Shown here one piece after another: positions 45,903 through 56,081 of a DNA stretch of 64,000 bases; position 1 is the stretch's first letter, and each line of letters starts with the position of its first letter. Source of the stretch: Zelopaecilomyces penicillatus (Eukaryota; Ascomycota; Sordariomycetes; Hypocreales; Pseudodiploosporaceae); the NCBI GenBank assembly GCA_005765155.1, contig VCCP01000006.1:1314501-1378500 (forward strand), read 5' to 3'. Made by a program: the position numbers and the translations under genes. The notes below the pieces were generated by a model. That model made no database searches. It was not told the origin of the DNA and worked only from the letters and a program-made list of their open reading frames with translations.

Positions 45903-46578
45903 TTTGGCGATATTATAGAGAGATAGCAAACAGATATTCTTTCTTGAAGACTTGTAAAGAGAGAGAGAAAAGGGAGTTTTGGGGAATGTTGTTTGCAAAG
46001 GTCTTGAAAAGATTAGGGGAGGGAGAAGCGTGCGTTAAATAAAGTGAGGAAACAAAAGTCTGAAACTCGTTTATGAAAAGTATGGCGTTCCACAACCTCA
46101 ATGATTGTTGGATATATTAACTCTGATAGGTTATGTCGATTCACCGGCTGAGCTGGCTGTGTGTTTCCGCTTTTGCCACTGGATGTCGCAAACGCAGAGG
46201 TTGCCTGATGATTAGGCTGATGTGGTTTGCCATTATATAGCAGCATCAAAAGTGAGGTGTAGGTCAATCGTAAGTGAGACGTCGTTTTGAGAGAATCCAG
46301 AAGATGAATACTGCGTTCATCTTGTTGAAATCCTCTGTTAGCTTTAGTATCAAACGTTAGTTTAGATCATTAAGATAAATGGCCAGCATTGACATAGATA
46401 GTCTGGAGCTTTAAAATTGCAAGTTTGAATCATGTAGATGGGTCCTTACGTGTGTCATCAAAACTAGAATGATGGCTTTCATTGTACGGATTACTGCTTG
46501 CCGTGATGACAAGTAAGAGAGAAATTTTGGTCTTGACTGGGCATTTCTTAATAATAGCCTCAAGTTCATATAACTGCA
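45903..46578. other. Intergenic spacer
   Basis: This spacer of about 0.7 kb is AT-rich. It holds the ATPase promoter and the 3' end of the permease gene. No further gene was recognised. Confidence 0.6.
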
Positions 46579-48126
46579 TTAGCGACCAAAGATCTTTAAC
46601 TCCAAGTACCTCGCTGGCGGGTAAAACAAAATAGTCACCACAAACGTCATCTCATTAGCAACATCACCTCCAGCTTCGCCAATCACCTTGGCAAGCGGTC
46701 CAACAAACCATGTCTGGCTCATCCCCATACACCACGACACAACACCAAGTCCAAACGCAACCGCCGCACCAATGCCCAATGGCAACCTAGCCGGATCGTT
46801 CCACCCTTCCAAGTCATAGTTGTCAAAACTGCCCTTGCGAAAGATAAAGTGCTCCTGAAACAGGATGACAGCGTAGCTGGTACACCAATATCCTAGCAAG
46901 CTCAAGAAGTTTTGTAGATAGGCATTTAGCTTCTCTCGACCGCCGACTGCTAGTCCGAGGATGCAGGCGAAGCAGAAAAAAGTCCAGATGAAGCGTGGGA
47001 TTCGAGCAAACGGACGCGCAAGCTGCTGGAAAGAAATGGCAGCGCTGTAGATGCTGATGACGTTTGTGTTGATGCCGGAGAGGACGAGCAAGGTGAGGAG
47101 GAATTTGGCAAACCCCCTTGGATAGAGGACATCTTGGATGAGGTAGCCAAGGCCGTCGTTTTTGTATGTGTCGCGCCAGTCTGTCTGGTTGTTGAGAGAA
47201 GAGGCGACTACGCAGCCTGCCAGCATTCCGATAGACGTGGGGATGGATATACCAAAGGATGTTAGGAGAAAGACCTTGACGCGACTGATGTTGACGGGGT
47301 AGTGGACGTAGTAGTCGCTCGCAATGGTGCTCCACGACGCGCTTGAACCGTAGACGATGGCGAACAAGCTGAGGATCGAGCCGGCCAGAGTAGCGCCAGT
47401 GTTGGATGCAGGCGTCGTATTATCCGCGTACTTGCCGGTCTCGCCAAAGATGATGAGGAAGATGACGAAGAAGACGCACCAAGCGTAACGCTCATAGACC
47501 AAAATCGCATTCAACCCAATGAACGAAATCGCCAACGCAACCACAGCCAAGATGACAATGCCGAGGATCAGCGAAACGCGGCCATCCGACACCGCCGTCA
47601 GCGCCAACCCTCCCGTGATACACGACACCGCCGACCACCCCATCTGCTGAACGCCATTCAACAGCGCAATCAGCTTATTCGGCCACCAGCCAAAACTATA
47701 CCGACTCACACTAATCTGGCGCAGTCCCGTGGCCGCCCCAAACGTTGCGCAATAGCCTGTGACGGCACCACCGAGCAAAGAGGCAAAGATGGTGATGAGG
47801 ACGGCCTGTTTGAGGCTGAGGCCGAATTCCCAGCCGAGGAAGCCCGTGGCGAAGCAGGATGTGTTCATGGTGCCGCTGGCCCAGAGGAGGGCCATGGTGA
47901 GTTGCTCGAACCAGGGGACGGGGGCTTTGTCTTCGGGGCGTTTGCGGATGATGGCTTCGGACTCGAGGCCGAGTTTGGTGTCCATGCGCGTTTCCAAATG
48001 GCGCAGTTTGGACAGGATGCCATTGCTGGTGCCATGGTGGGAGATGATGATGCGCTCTTGGTCGTGACTTGATGCGTCAATTGAGCTGGTGGCCTGGGCC
48101 TGGCCTTTTTCTGGATCTGAATCCAT
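46579..48126 (-). CDS. NCS1 purine-cytosine permease (FCY2-like)
   Basis: This is a single-exon protein of 515 residues with a polar N-terminus of about 70 residues and 12 hydrophobic segments. Family marks are ALLWASGTMNTSCFATGFLG in helix 1, TFGAATGLRQISVSRYSFGW, then NKLIALLNGVQQMGWSAVSC, and VYGSSASWSTIASDYYVHYP in helix 6. These match the Fcy2 branch that imports adenine, guanine, hypoxanthine and cytosine with protons; related paralogs carry pyridoxine or vitamins. The start is the first ATG. It is divergent from the GST gene with an 802-base spacer. Confidence 0.92.
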   Translation of the reverse strand: MDSDPEKGQAQATSSIDASSHDQERIIISHHGTSNGILSKLRHLETRMDTKLGLESEAIIRKRPEDKAPVPWFEQLTMALLWASGTMNTSCFATGFLGWEFGLSLKQAVLITIFASLLGGAVTGYCATFGAATGLRQISVSRYSFGWWPNKLIALLNGVQQMGWSAVSCITGGLALTAVSDGRVSLILGIVILAVVALAISFIGLNAILVYERYAWCVFFVIFLIIFGETGKYADNTTPASNTGATLAGSILSLFAIVYGSSASWSTIASDYYVHYPVNISRVKVFLLTSFGISIPTSIGMLAGCVVASSLNNQTDWRDTYKNDGLGYLIQDVLYPRGFAKFLLTLLVLSGINTNVISIYSAAISFQQLARPFARIPRFIWTFFCFACILGLAVGGREKLNAYLQNFLSLLGYWCTSYAVILFQEHFIFRKGSFDNYDLEGWNDPARLPLGIGAAVAFGLGVVSWCMGMSQTWFVGPLAKVIGEAGGDVANEMTFVVTILFYPPARYLELKIFGR

Positions 48127-48928
48127 CTGGGGGATTATTTTGTTGTTGTGAGCAGATGGGAGATGGAGGATGCGAGGTTTTGCTGCCGGTATTCGGAGAT
48201 GGTGGAGGTGACAGGCGGCTCAGGCTCTGTGTGTCTCACATATCCCAGAACAGCAAACATGGAACCCGCCAATCCCGAAACGATCAGCACTTCAAAGACT
48301 CTGGAGTGTCACTTTGAACGGGGTGATGCATTCAGGGTTTGCGGGGATGTAAGACTGATGAATTTATCCTTGCTAGCGTTGTGAGCCTCGGATATCGTGG
48401 TGGGTTGTTTGTAAGTTGTTATTATCTCACACCATCACCTCACATAGCAAGGCCTTAATATACTCATATTCTTGAGTTACCATCATGATGAGCCAATTTC
48501 AAAACAAATTCTGTCTAATTTATGTCAATAAAAGAAGGCAAAGGCATGTCCAATTGAAGGAATTGGCCATCGTAGAGCTGTGATTAGATGCTACTTGGAC
48601 TGTGGTCAGAAGAAATAGACAATTTCTCCATGATTCAGAGATCAATTTAATCAAGGGTAAAGATCCTCTTTTGGATTACTCTGTTTATATACATATATGG
48701 AAAGGTGAAAGAACACTTGTTCTCAAACGTCAAGTCCTGATGAAATCATGATGCGAGAGATGTTTAGTGCTGGATGAACCTAGGCGGGGTATCACGTCAT
48801 CAACCGCGAGGTCCTCGGCTTTTTGCCTCAATAAGAAATAACACTTACATCATTGAAACACACCAGAGTCTTCACATCTACCGGCACTCTGCTTCTTAAC
48901 TTGGCTCTACAGATACCTAAACTGCATC
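48127..48928. other. Divergent promoter region of NCS1 and GST genes
   Basis: This AT-rich spacer between two divergent starts has no coding signal. I looked for TTACTAA/TTAGTAA-type bZIP sites and saw none. Confidence 0.55.
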
Positions 48929-49798
48929 ATGTCAAACGTCGATACCTCAGTCCCCTTACAGCTCTCCGGCGCCGCAGCTCATTTAGCTGCCCGCCACGCC
49001 GATGAACACCCCCTCAAACTATACGGCGGATGGTTCTGCCCCTTTGTCCAGCGCGCGTGGATCACTCTCGAAGAAAAGAAGATACCTCACCAGTATATCG
49101 AAATCAACCCGTACAAGAAAGAGCCCGAGTTTCTTGCCATGAACCCCCGCGGACTGGTGCCTACCTTGGCTGTTCCCGTGGGGAGCCCGGCGGGTGCGGA
49201 TAAGGATAAGGACAAGGACAAGCAGTCGAAACCTCTCTTTGAGAGCACAATTATCTGCGAGTATCTGGAAGATGAGTACTCGGACGAGGCTAAGCATGGA
49301 CCTCGGCTGCTCCCAACAGAGCCGTATGAGCGCGCGAGAGCTCGTCTGTGGATCGACCACATCAGCACCAGAATCATCCCAGCATTCTACAAATTCCTGC
49401 AGCACCTCCCAGAAAAGGCATACACGATTGACCAAGCTCGCGAAGAGCTCCACTCCCACATCCGCTCTTTGACCGTACAAATGGACCCCCAGGGCCCTTG
49501 GTTTTTGGGGCAGAATATTAGTCTTGTCGATATCAGTCTAGCACCATGGGCGAAGCGGCTTTTCCTTCTAGATTACTACAAGTCTGGTGGGCTTGCTATT
49601 CCTACACAAGGGCAGGATGGTGATGATGAGGTATGGGCGAGGTGGAGAACGTGGTTTGAGGCAGTAGAAGGGCGGCAGAGCGTGAGGGATACGTGGAGTG
49701 CGGAGGATAAGTATATCGAGACGTATAAGCGGTATGCGGAGGATACGACGAATTCGCTGGTAGCGCAGGCGACGAGGGATGGGGGGAGGTTGCCTTAG
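48929..49798 (+). CDS. Omega-type glutathione S-transferase
   Basis: This is a single-exon protein of 289 residues. The N-terminal thioredoxin-fold domain begins KLYGGWFCPFVQRAWITLEE with catalytic cysteine C37 in the FCPF motif, which marks omega-class enzymes (thiol transferase, dehydroascorbate and methylarsonate reduction in characterised relatives). NPRGLVPTLAVP supplies the cis-proline and FESTIICEYLEDEY the glutathione-binding serine region. An Asp-Lys repeat (about 91-98) is inserted in the loop before that region. The C-terminal helical domain includes WFLGQNISLVDISLAPWAKR. It sits head-to-tail with ACR3, 521 bases upstream of it. Cytosolic; no targeting signal is seen. Confidence 0.93.
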   Translation: MSNVDTSVPLQLSGAAAHLAARHADEHPLKLYGGWFCPFVQRAWITLEEKKIPHQYIEINPYKKEPEFLAMNPRGLVPTLAVPVGSPAGADKDKDKDKQSKPLFESTIICEYLEDEYSDEAKHGPRLLPTEPYERARARLWIDHISTRIIPAFYKFLQHLPEKAYTIDQAREELHSHIRSLTVQMDPQGPWFLGQNISLVDISLAPWAKRLFLLDYYKSGGLAIPTQGQDGDDEVWARWRTWFEAVEGRQSVRDTWSAEDKYIETYKRYAEDTTNSLVAQATRDGGRLP

Positions 49799-50319
49799 TT
49801 TTTAGTTTTTTGTTTTATTCTAAACATTGTTACCGATTAGCAACACACACACTCAATAAATCTGGCTGATATGAGGTCACACATATCTGTCATGTGAATT
49901 AATTAGATTCCAAGAGACTCTACTGTTAATCATACTGCATCTTCTACACAAATAAATGTTACAAGTCTTATTTGTGCACAAATAATTGTATGCCCCAACC
50001 ACAATACGGGACTTGGGGGTGTGTCAGTCCCTCGTCCGGATTGGCCAGCATCTAGATCGCCGTGGGTGAAAAGTCTCGATAATCCCTGTCACAGATCCAC
50101 AGAATGAGGTGCCGAAGCCAAGAGCTCAATGATGGCCCACCATATATATCTCATCAATTGTTACTAAAGGTATTTTTATTTTACCTAGTAGCTTCTAGTC
50201 ATTTACATAGTTGTCCCATAAGCTTTGCGGGCTTCTACCTGCTTATATACAGAGCTTGTCTTTGCAGATCTCGCAGTTTTTGTCATTAAATACACAAACA
50301 ACAAGCCAGTCACCATACT
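49799..50319. other. Spacer upstream of ACR3
   Basis: This AT-rich spacer of about 0.5 kb contains the GST 3' region and the ACR3 promoter, including a TTACTAA heptamer. No gene was recognised. Confidence 0.6.
50161..50167 (+). promoter_or_regulatory. TTACTAA, candidate Yap/bZIP response element
   Basis: The heptamer equals the yeast Yap1-type response element and lies 153 bases upstream of the ACR3 start. A heptamer occurs often by chance in AT-rich DNA, so this is suggestive only. Confidence 0.35.
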
Positions 50320-51679
50320 ATGTCTTTAGAAAAACCGAAGCAGGAAAAGATGGTACATTCAGCCCCAGACACCGAGAATCAACCCCCAAGCACCAATAAC
50401 CCACCATCACCAGCCTCTACCTTCAAGAAGCTCAGCATCCTAGATCGCTACCTAGCAATATGGATATTACTCGCTATGATTATTGGCATTCTACTCGGCA
50501 ACTTTGTCCCAAACACAGGCCCTGCCTTACAAAAAGGCAAGTTTGCTGGCGTCTCAGCACCGATTGGTATGTTCACTCACCCCTCTCTCTGCCTCCCATT
50601 TGGAAACCGCAAATCCTACCACAGTAAACAAGTCACCTGGACTAACCAAAGAACACTTGTTATACTACAATCGCAGCTGTTGGCCTATTAGTAATGATGT
50701 ATCCGATTCTATGCAAAGTTCGATACGAGTCGCTTCACGAGCTGCTGAGAGAAAGAGAAATGTGGAAGCAAATCGCCTTTAGCATATTTGTTAACTGGAT
50801 CATATGCCCATTTCTCATGGTATGTACACTTGAATATCCCTGCATAAATATTTGACGAGACATGTGTTGACATTGAATTGATCAGCTTGCGTTAGCATGG
50901 GCTTTCCTTCCGGATAAAAGCGATCTGCGTGTTGGTCTCATCCTCGTCGGACTCGGGCGATGTATTGCAATGGTTTGATCCCCCTGCAGTATCCTCACTC
51001 GTCAAAATGCTGATATCTAATCAAGGTCCTCGTTTGGAATGGCCTTGCTGGGGGTGATGACGAGTACTGCGCTATCCTTGTAGCCATCAACTCCTTTCTG
51101 CAGATTGTTCTTTTCGCCCCGCTTGCAGTCTTCTTCATTAGAATCATCAGCCGTGAGCCAGGCACACTGGACATCTCATACAGCGTCGTAGCAACTAGCG
51201 TGGCCGTCTTTCTCGGTATCCCCCTCGGCGCAGCCATGATAACACGATTCGTGCTACGTGCAACGGCAGGAGATGTCTGGTACCAGCGCGTATTTATCAG
51301 ATTTGCATCGCCCTGGTCCCTTATTGGTCTTTTATACACCATCATCGTCCTCTTTGCCTCACAAGGGCGTCAGGTTGTTCATCAAATTGTATCGGTCCTC
51401 CGGGTCGCCGCACCGCTTCTGGTGTATTTCGTGCTCGTATTCTTCACCACCCTTTGGATCAGTCGACTGCTTGGCTTTAGATTCCCACTCTTAGTCACAC
51501 AGGGTTTCACTGCGGCAAGCAACAATTTTGAGCTGGCTATTGCTGTGTCAGTGGCGACGTTTGGGCCTGACAGCGACCAGGCATTAGCGGCCACTGTTGG
51601 CCCTCTAATTGAGGTGCCTGTCTTGATCGGTCTGGTGTATGTTGTTCGATGGATGGCGAATCGATGGGGTTGGAAGTAA
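50320..51679 (+). CDS. ACR3: Arsenite efflux permease ACR3
   Basis: Four exons (50320-50566, 50677-50819, 50886-50972, 51026-51679) join in phase to 376 residues. Ten hydrophobic helices are visible. Family marks are LSILDRYLAIWILLAM at the first helix, then AVGLLVMMYPILCKVRYE. The essential transport cysteine C156 lies in VGLGRCIAMVLVWN, which straddles the last intron. A second signature is TQGFTAASNNFELAIAVSVA. ACR3 exports arsenite, and in yeast also antimonite, across the plasma membrane. The N-terminal tail of about 35 residues is polar. It ends only 29 bases before the end of the bZIP gene on the other strand, so their 3' ends must overlap as transcripts. Confidence 0.95.
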
Positions 51680-51708
51680 TAGTCTGTGAAGTGAATAACA
51701 ACTGAATC

Positions 51709-52594
51709 TCAGCCTAGCTTATCCATCAGTTGGAATATCTCGACATTATTCACAGAACAGTTGCTTGTCCCCTTGCAACCTAGAGCGACTCTGGCTCGCT
51801 CGTGATCTGTTTGAGAATGTAGCTCGACAAGTATCGCGGCTGCCACGTCGCATGATGTCTGTAAGGCTTCGCGGTGGCCAAGATCAGGGGCAGAATGTTC
51901 TGGTAAGCTGAAGCAATCCGATACTGGAGGAGAAGCGCGTATTGGAGGGTGTATATTTCGGTAGGGATCAATCGGCTCAATGACACAATCTGACGCCCAT
52001 TGATGGTTGGCGAGTGAACTCTTATGCTGTGACTCCATCTCATTTGTATGTGTCGCCTCACTGTCCATGGGTTCTATGTTGGGTCGAGTAGTTTGCGGCA
52101 ACATTGGCAGAGGTGGAGTTTGAGCTTCAGGTATACCTTGCCTGGGATATGTAGCAGCCTGTTGTTCAGGCAATGATGGAGAGTCTAGCTCTTGGTCATC
52201 TATTCCCTCTCTTTGAAGAGACTGACTGCTCCTTTCTGCCCCAGAGGCACCATTCAATCCTATGCTTTCAAGGTCTGTCCGTGAGGCCAGATATTGGGCC
52301 ACACGATCCCGAGAAACACCATGCAACTCAAGCAAAGTTCTCAAATGATGATTCTCAATACTCACAGCCCGAGCAACCGCTTGCATCTCGAGCGAGGCCG
52401 CCATCCCGCGACGCTCATACTCTCCAAGCCGCTCCTTGAGATCTTCCATAAGCTCTTTGCGTCGAGCTCGCGACTGACGCTGGCTTTCACGGTTTTGAGC
52501 TACCGAAGCCGGAGTTTTGAACTGCAGGGGATTAACCAGGAGTGAGAGAGGGTGTTGAGGTATCACAAACTGGGTCGCATACCTTTCTGGGCAT
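51709..52594 (-). CDS. bZIP transcription factor, convergent with ACR3
   Basis: Two exons are proposed: a 12-base first exon (52594-52583, MPRK) and 52521-51709, giving 274 residues. The join is phase 0 with GTATGC and CTGCAG. The basic region N14-x7-R22 reads AQNRESQRQSRARRKEL, followed by a zipper-like helix (DLKERLGEYERRG) and ENHHLRTLLELHGV. This resembles a Pezizomycotina bZIP group with a RARRKE-type basic region rather than classical Yap1/Yap8. The middle is disordered (Pro, Gln, Ser) and the C-terminus has several cysteines (SCDVAAAIL, GCKGTSNCSV), which could be redox- or metalloid-sensing, but this is inference. A role as regulator of the adjacent ACR3 is suggested only by position. 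Confidence 0.85.
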
Positions 52595-53217
52595 TATTAC
52601 AGTGCGTTTCAACTTTTGACATGAGCCAATTGCAGAGCTAGCAGTGTTGTTCCCTTTCTCGCGAATAAGCACAGCTTAGAGAGTAATCATCACCACTCTC
52701 GTTGATGTTTGAAAACACAGAAACGGCCGGTCCACTGCAGGTTAGCAGATGTGGGAGGCTGGGAGTAATGTGTGCTGCCTAGGCTAACGATTTAATGAAG
52801 GGATAGATCACAAATGTATCCTCGACCTCTGTAGCTGCAGTGAGTATGGCGCAAGTGATCACTGTATGGCTTGATACCGGTCTGGCATTTTCATTCCTCA
52901 CCGCCCTTACTCAGCAATTGCGAACATTCCAATGGCAATGAACTAGATGATTGCAGTTAGAACCAAGATCAGTACAATAGCAAACTGTCCTAAATCGGAA
53001 GAATATTACTTGTATCATCCTCCATAATGCAGATGGCTTTCTTGGTTGCTTCCCTGACTGAGGGGTTCCCAGCGTGGTTGTAGAGGGGAATCCCTGTAAT
53101 ATAGTGGCGTTCATGGCTTGCATAGCGCCTGGGGCAGTCTATCACCAGCAGCCATCATTTCTTGTGACCTCTTTGCACCTCGCATCACCATCATCTTTAA
53201 CCACCCACCACAGAGTC
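52595..53217. other. Divergent promoter of bZIP and XAP5 genes
   Basis: This 0.6-kb spacer lies between divergent starts. No family-like coding was seen apart from an in-frame extension of the XAP5 frame, with an upstream ATG at 53113, that lacks conservation-like character. Confidence 0.55.
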
Positions 53218-54402
53218 ATGTCAGACCAGACAGCCTCGCGGTTCGCGCCGCAAAACAAGACAACCAACGAACGACTCTCCACCACGACCGTCGGTCTCGT
53301 CGCCCTCTCCGACTTCCGCAAGCGCCGCGCCGAAGTTCTCGAACAGCAAGAGCGCGAAGCCCGCAATGTAGCGATCTCAGGCACGTCCACACCGGATCGC
53401 TCGCTGACAGGCACTCCTGACAACGCTGGCAGTGACTCCGCCGCCAATGGGCCCGGCGCTGGGCCGGTGAAGAAGAAGAACAAGAAGAAGGCCGGACAGG
53501 GCAAGAAGTTGCTCTCGTTTGGCGATGACGAGGGTGACGACGAAGATGGTGGAGCGTCGGGCGATTCGACGGCGACCCCAGGCAGCGATGCGAAAAAATC
53601 CAGCAAATTTAAGGCGAATACGGCTCTTGGTGTCGTGCCCAAGGCTATGACGAAGGCTGCGCTACGAAAAGAAGCCACCGAGCGCGAGACTCTAAGGCGC
53701 GAATTTGTCTGTGTGCAGGAGGCCGTGAAAGCTACAGAAATTGCGATACCATTTGTCTTCTACGATGGGTCCAACATCCCCGGCGGTACAGTACGGATGA
53801 AGAAGGGCGATTTCGTGTGGGTGTTTTTAGACAAGAGCCGCAAGGTCGGTGCAGAGCGCAACGTGGGAGAACAGGCGAATTCAAAACGAGGATGGGCCAG
53901 AGTTGGCGTAGACGACCTCATGCTAGTGCGCGGGACGGTCATAATTCCACATGTAAGATTTGTGTTTCATTATTGTTGTTATTATCATTATCATTTCCTC
54001 ATTATTCTGTCTACACGGGCGCTGACTCCTCGTCCTCCCCAGCATTATGACTTTTACTACTTCGTCATCAACAGAAGCATGGGAGCAGGCGGCAAACGCC
54101 TATTCGAGTATAGCGACTTGGCTCCAACCAGATCATCTCAACCGCCCAGTATTCCCGTGTCTAGCGATCCCTTGGTGACTGCAGAGTCCAAAGCTGCGGC
54201 CGCCAAATATCTGCCCGATATCAACACCCTCGAGGGTGCGATGGACGAGCCGACTCTCACAAAGGTCGTGGATCGGAGGTGGTATGAGCGACATAAGCAC
54301 ATCTACCCGGCTAGTACGTGGCAGGAGTTTGATCCGGAGAAGGATTATTCGAATGAGGTGCGAAAAGATACCGGCGGCAATACCTTTTTCTATTCGAAGT
54401 GA
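53218..54402 (+). CDS. XAP5/FAM50 family nuclear protein
   Basis: Two exons (53218-53952 and 54043-54402) give 364 residues. The start MSDQTASRFAPQNKTTNERL and VGLVALSDFRKRRAEVLEQQ are the conserved N-terminus. A basic KKKNKKKAGQGKKLLSF segment and acidic stretch follow. The XAP5 core (about 175-364) includes EIAIPFVFYDGSNIPG, then RMKKGDFVWVFLDKSRK, LMLVRGTVIIPHHYDFYYF spanning the intron, and WYERHKHIYPASTWQEFDP. XAP5 proteins associate with chromatin and the spliceosome. An in-frame ATG 35 codons upstream exists, but the family starts at MSD. The 90-base intron is a multiple of three and has no stop, so retention would insert 30 residues. Confidence 0.94.
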   Translation: MSDQTASRFAPQNKTTNERLSTTTVGLVALSDFRKRRAEVLEQQEREARNVAISGTSTPDRSLTGTPDNAGSDSAANGPGAGPVKKKNKKKAGQGKKLLSFGDDEGDDEDGGASGDSTATPGSDAKKSSKFKANTALGVVPKAMTKAALRKEATERETLRREFVCVQEAVKATEIAIPFVFYDGSNIPGGTVRMKKGDFVWVFLDKSRKVGAERNVGEQANSKRGWARVGVDDLMLVRGTVIIPHVRFVFHYCCYYHYHFLIILSTRALTPRPPQHYDFYYFVINRSMGAGGKRLFEYSDLAPTRSSQPPSIPVSSDPLVTAESKAAAAKYLPDINTLEGAMDEPTLTKVVDRRWYERHKHIYPASTWQEFDPEKDYSNEVRKDTGGNTFFYSK

Positions 54403-54574
54403 AGAACTCGTTTTGTCGATTTGGGCATTTTCCTTTGGGGTAGATGATATAGCAGGCCCGTTTTGGACGTGAGTCTTGGTTCGGTTTGGTGGGTGGTATG
54501 TTATAATCGTTTGGATAAAAATGCGTCTTCCTGTTTAGGGATATTTATGGCATCTGGCAGCGAGCAAGGCTTTT

Positions 54575-54757
54575 TCATCCGCATAATTTCCAGGTAGCCA
54601 GGGCTGCGGCGACGAGTATCCATCCCGGCCAGAAGAGGATGAGAAACATGGGATTGCCCATGCCGAGGATGAAGACGGCGAATTCGTAGAATAGTTTTTT
54701 GCGGGCATCGCGAATGCGATTCGATTCCCAGATGACAGCAGCGAGTTGGCTAGACAT
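54575..54757 (-). CDS. Small membrane protein, 60 residues
   Basis: This single short frame runs from a clear ATG to TAG-side stop with good codon use. The N-terminal half is a polar helix (WESNRIRDARKKLFYEF), followed by a hydrophobic segment broken by a polar GMGNP (FAVFILGMGNPMFLILFWPGWILVAAALA). The look is that of a conserved small organelle or ER membrane protein, but I do not recognise the family. It converges on XAP5. I call it because charge, hydrophobic pattern and codon bias are unlikely by chance. Confidence 0.65.
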   Translation of the reverse strand: MSSQLAAVIWESNRIRDARKKLFYEFAVFILGMGNPMFLILFWPGWILVAAALATWKLCG

Positions 54758-56081
54758 GGTGGATGTGTGTGTGTTTGTTTGTGTTGGTATGTGTGTGCGA
54801 AAGAGATGAGCCTTCAACACAGGTTGGTTATTCGGCAAGAGTTGTAGAGATAGAAGGCAGTGGTGAGAGTAGTTGTCGTAGTACGGATGGGAACATGTGG
54901 ATGAGGCTCCTTTGTTATATATACGGGCAGACAAAACCTAGTTTTGAGTTGAAAGCCTGTGAAACGGCCGGAGTCAAACCGGCAGCCAGGGTGGAGCAAT
55001 GGCCAACAGCCCGTCTCCACATGTGATGTCAGTTTTCCTCTTTTTGCAGCAAAGAATGCTTTTACTTATTTTTTTTGGGCCAGGGGGGGTTTGTTTGTTC
55101 CTGTCAGATGACGTCCGACCACTCGGCCCGCAGAGGGAACGAACAAATAGCATTTCACCATGCATTTACTCATACTTCTTCACTTTACCTCTACATAGTT
55201 AATCCATTGGTTCGCAAGCATAAAGACATAACAACGGTTTAATTGTGAGCCTGTCCCGCATTTGATGAGAATACTAGAAAAGGTCGAAACACTACGATTC
55301 ACAATACCCCATGCACATGTAGTAAGAGCATCCAATTAGAATGTGCTTGACGTGGCAGATGCAAGACATTATGCAGTCAAATGGCCCCAAAAAAAGGGTC
55401 ATGAGCATTAACACATGACAGACAGGATCTAGTTACGGCGTAGTAATAATTACGGTCAAAGAGCGGAAAGGGAAAGAAAAAAACCCCTCAATTAGTGCTC
55501 TGACGCTATGCAGTGCAAGCACGTGGGGTTAATTTAGGAATATTGGAATCTCAAACATGCCCTTCTTTATTAAAAATCATAGTCAATTTGAAAGAGCAAT
55601 CTGCATTGATTCTGCCAATTTGTCCAGACGCTGTCAGTACACAACGCAATATGCGCTGCCCTGTGAACCGTTGCTAGTCATCCCCCAACTTTCCTTGGCA
55701 CAGGGGTCCTGGGGTCATTTACGTCATACACTTGCTCATTGTCAGCGACATCCTGCTTTCTGGGCTTCCCGATCGAGCATCCCCTCCAAATCGGCGCCCT
55801 AGCAAACGGGAAAGGCTGTAACTGCCCAATCGCGATGTGCACATCCCCAATGACGAACGATGATGGGGATGAGATGGAAAGGATCACGTCCGTCATTAAA
55901 ACAACGGGAAGCTGGAACCAGGGGAGCTGATCCGGGCCGGCTCCGGCCCCCGCATAATTCGGACCTGGAAGATGATGAAATACGTCATTGTGTGCTTATT
56001 CTTATTGCAGACTGAGTAAGGTGATTGTCTCAAAGATCAACGGCTTTGAGTGGACTACTGTTTGTTTACTCTTCACTCATC
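54758..56081. other. Gene-free spacer, 1.3 kb
   Basis: TG repeats near 54764-54800 are the leader of the small membrane gene. A hairpin resembling a tRNA T-arm near 54968-54986 lacks an acceptor stem. No gene was recognised. Confidence 0.55.

Noticed and set aside
54966..54988. tRNA T-arm-like hairpin (GCCGG TTTGACT CCGGC on the minus strand)
   Set aside because: The bases that would form the acceptor stem do not pair with any upstream segment at tRNA distance, and no anticodon arm fits.
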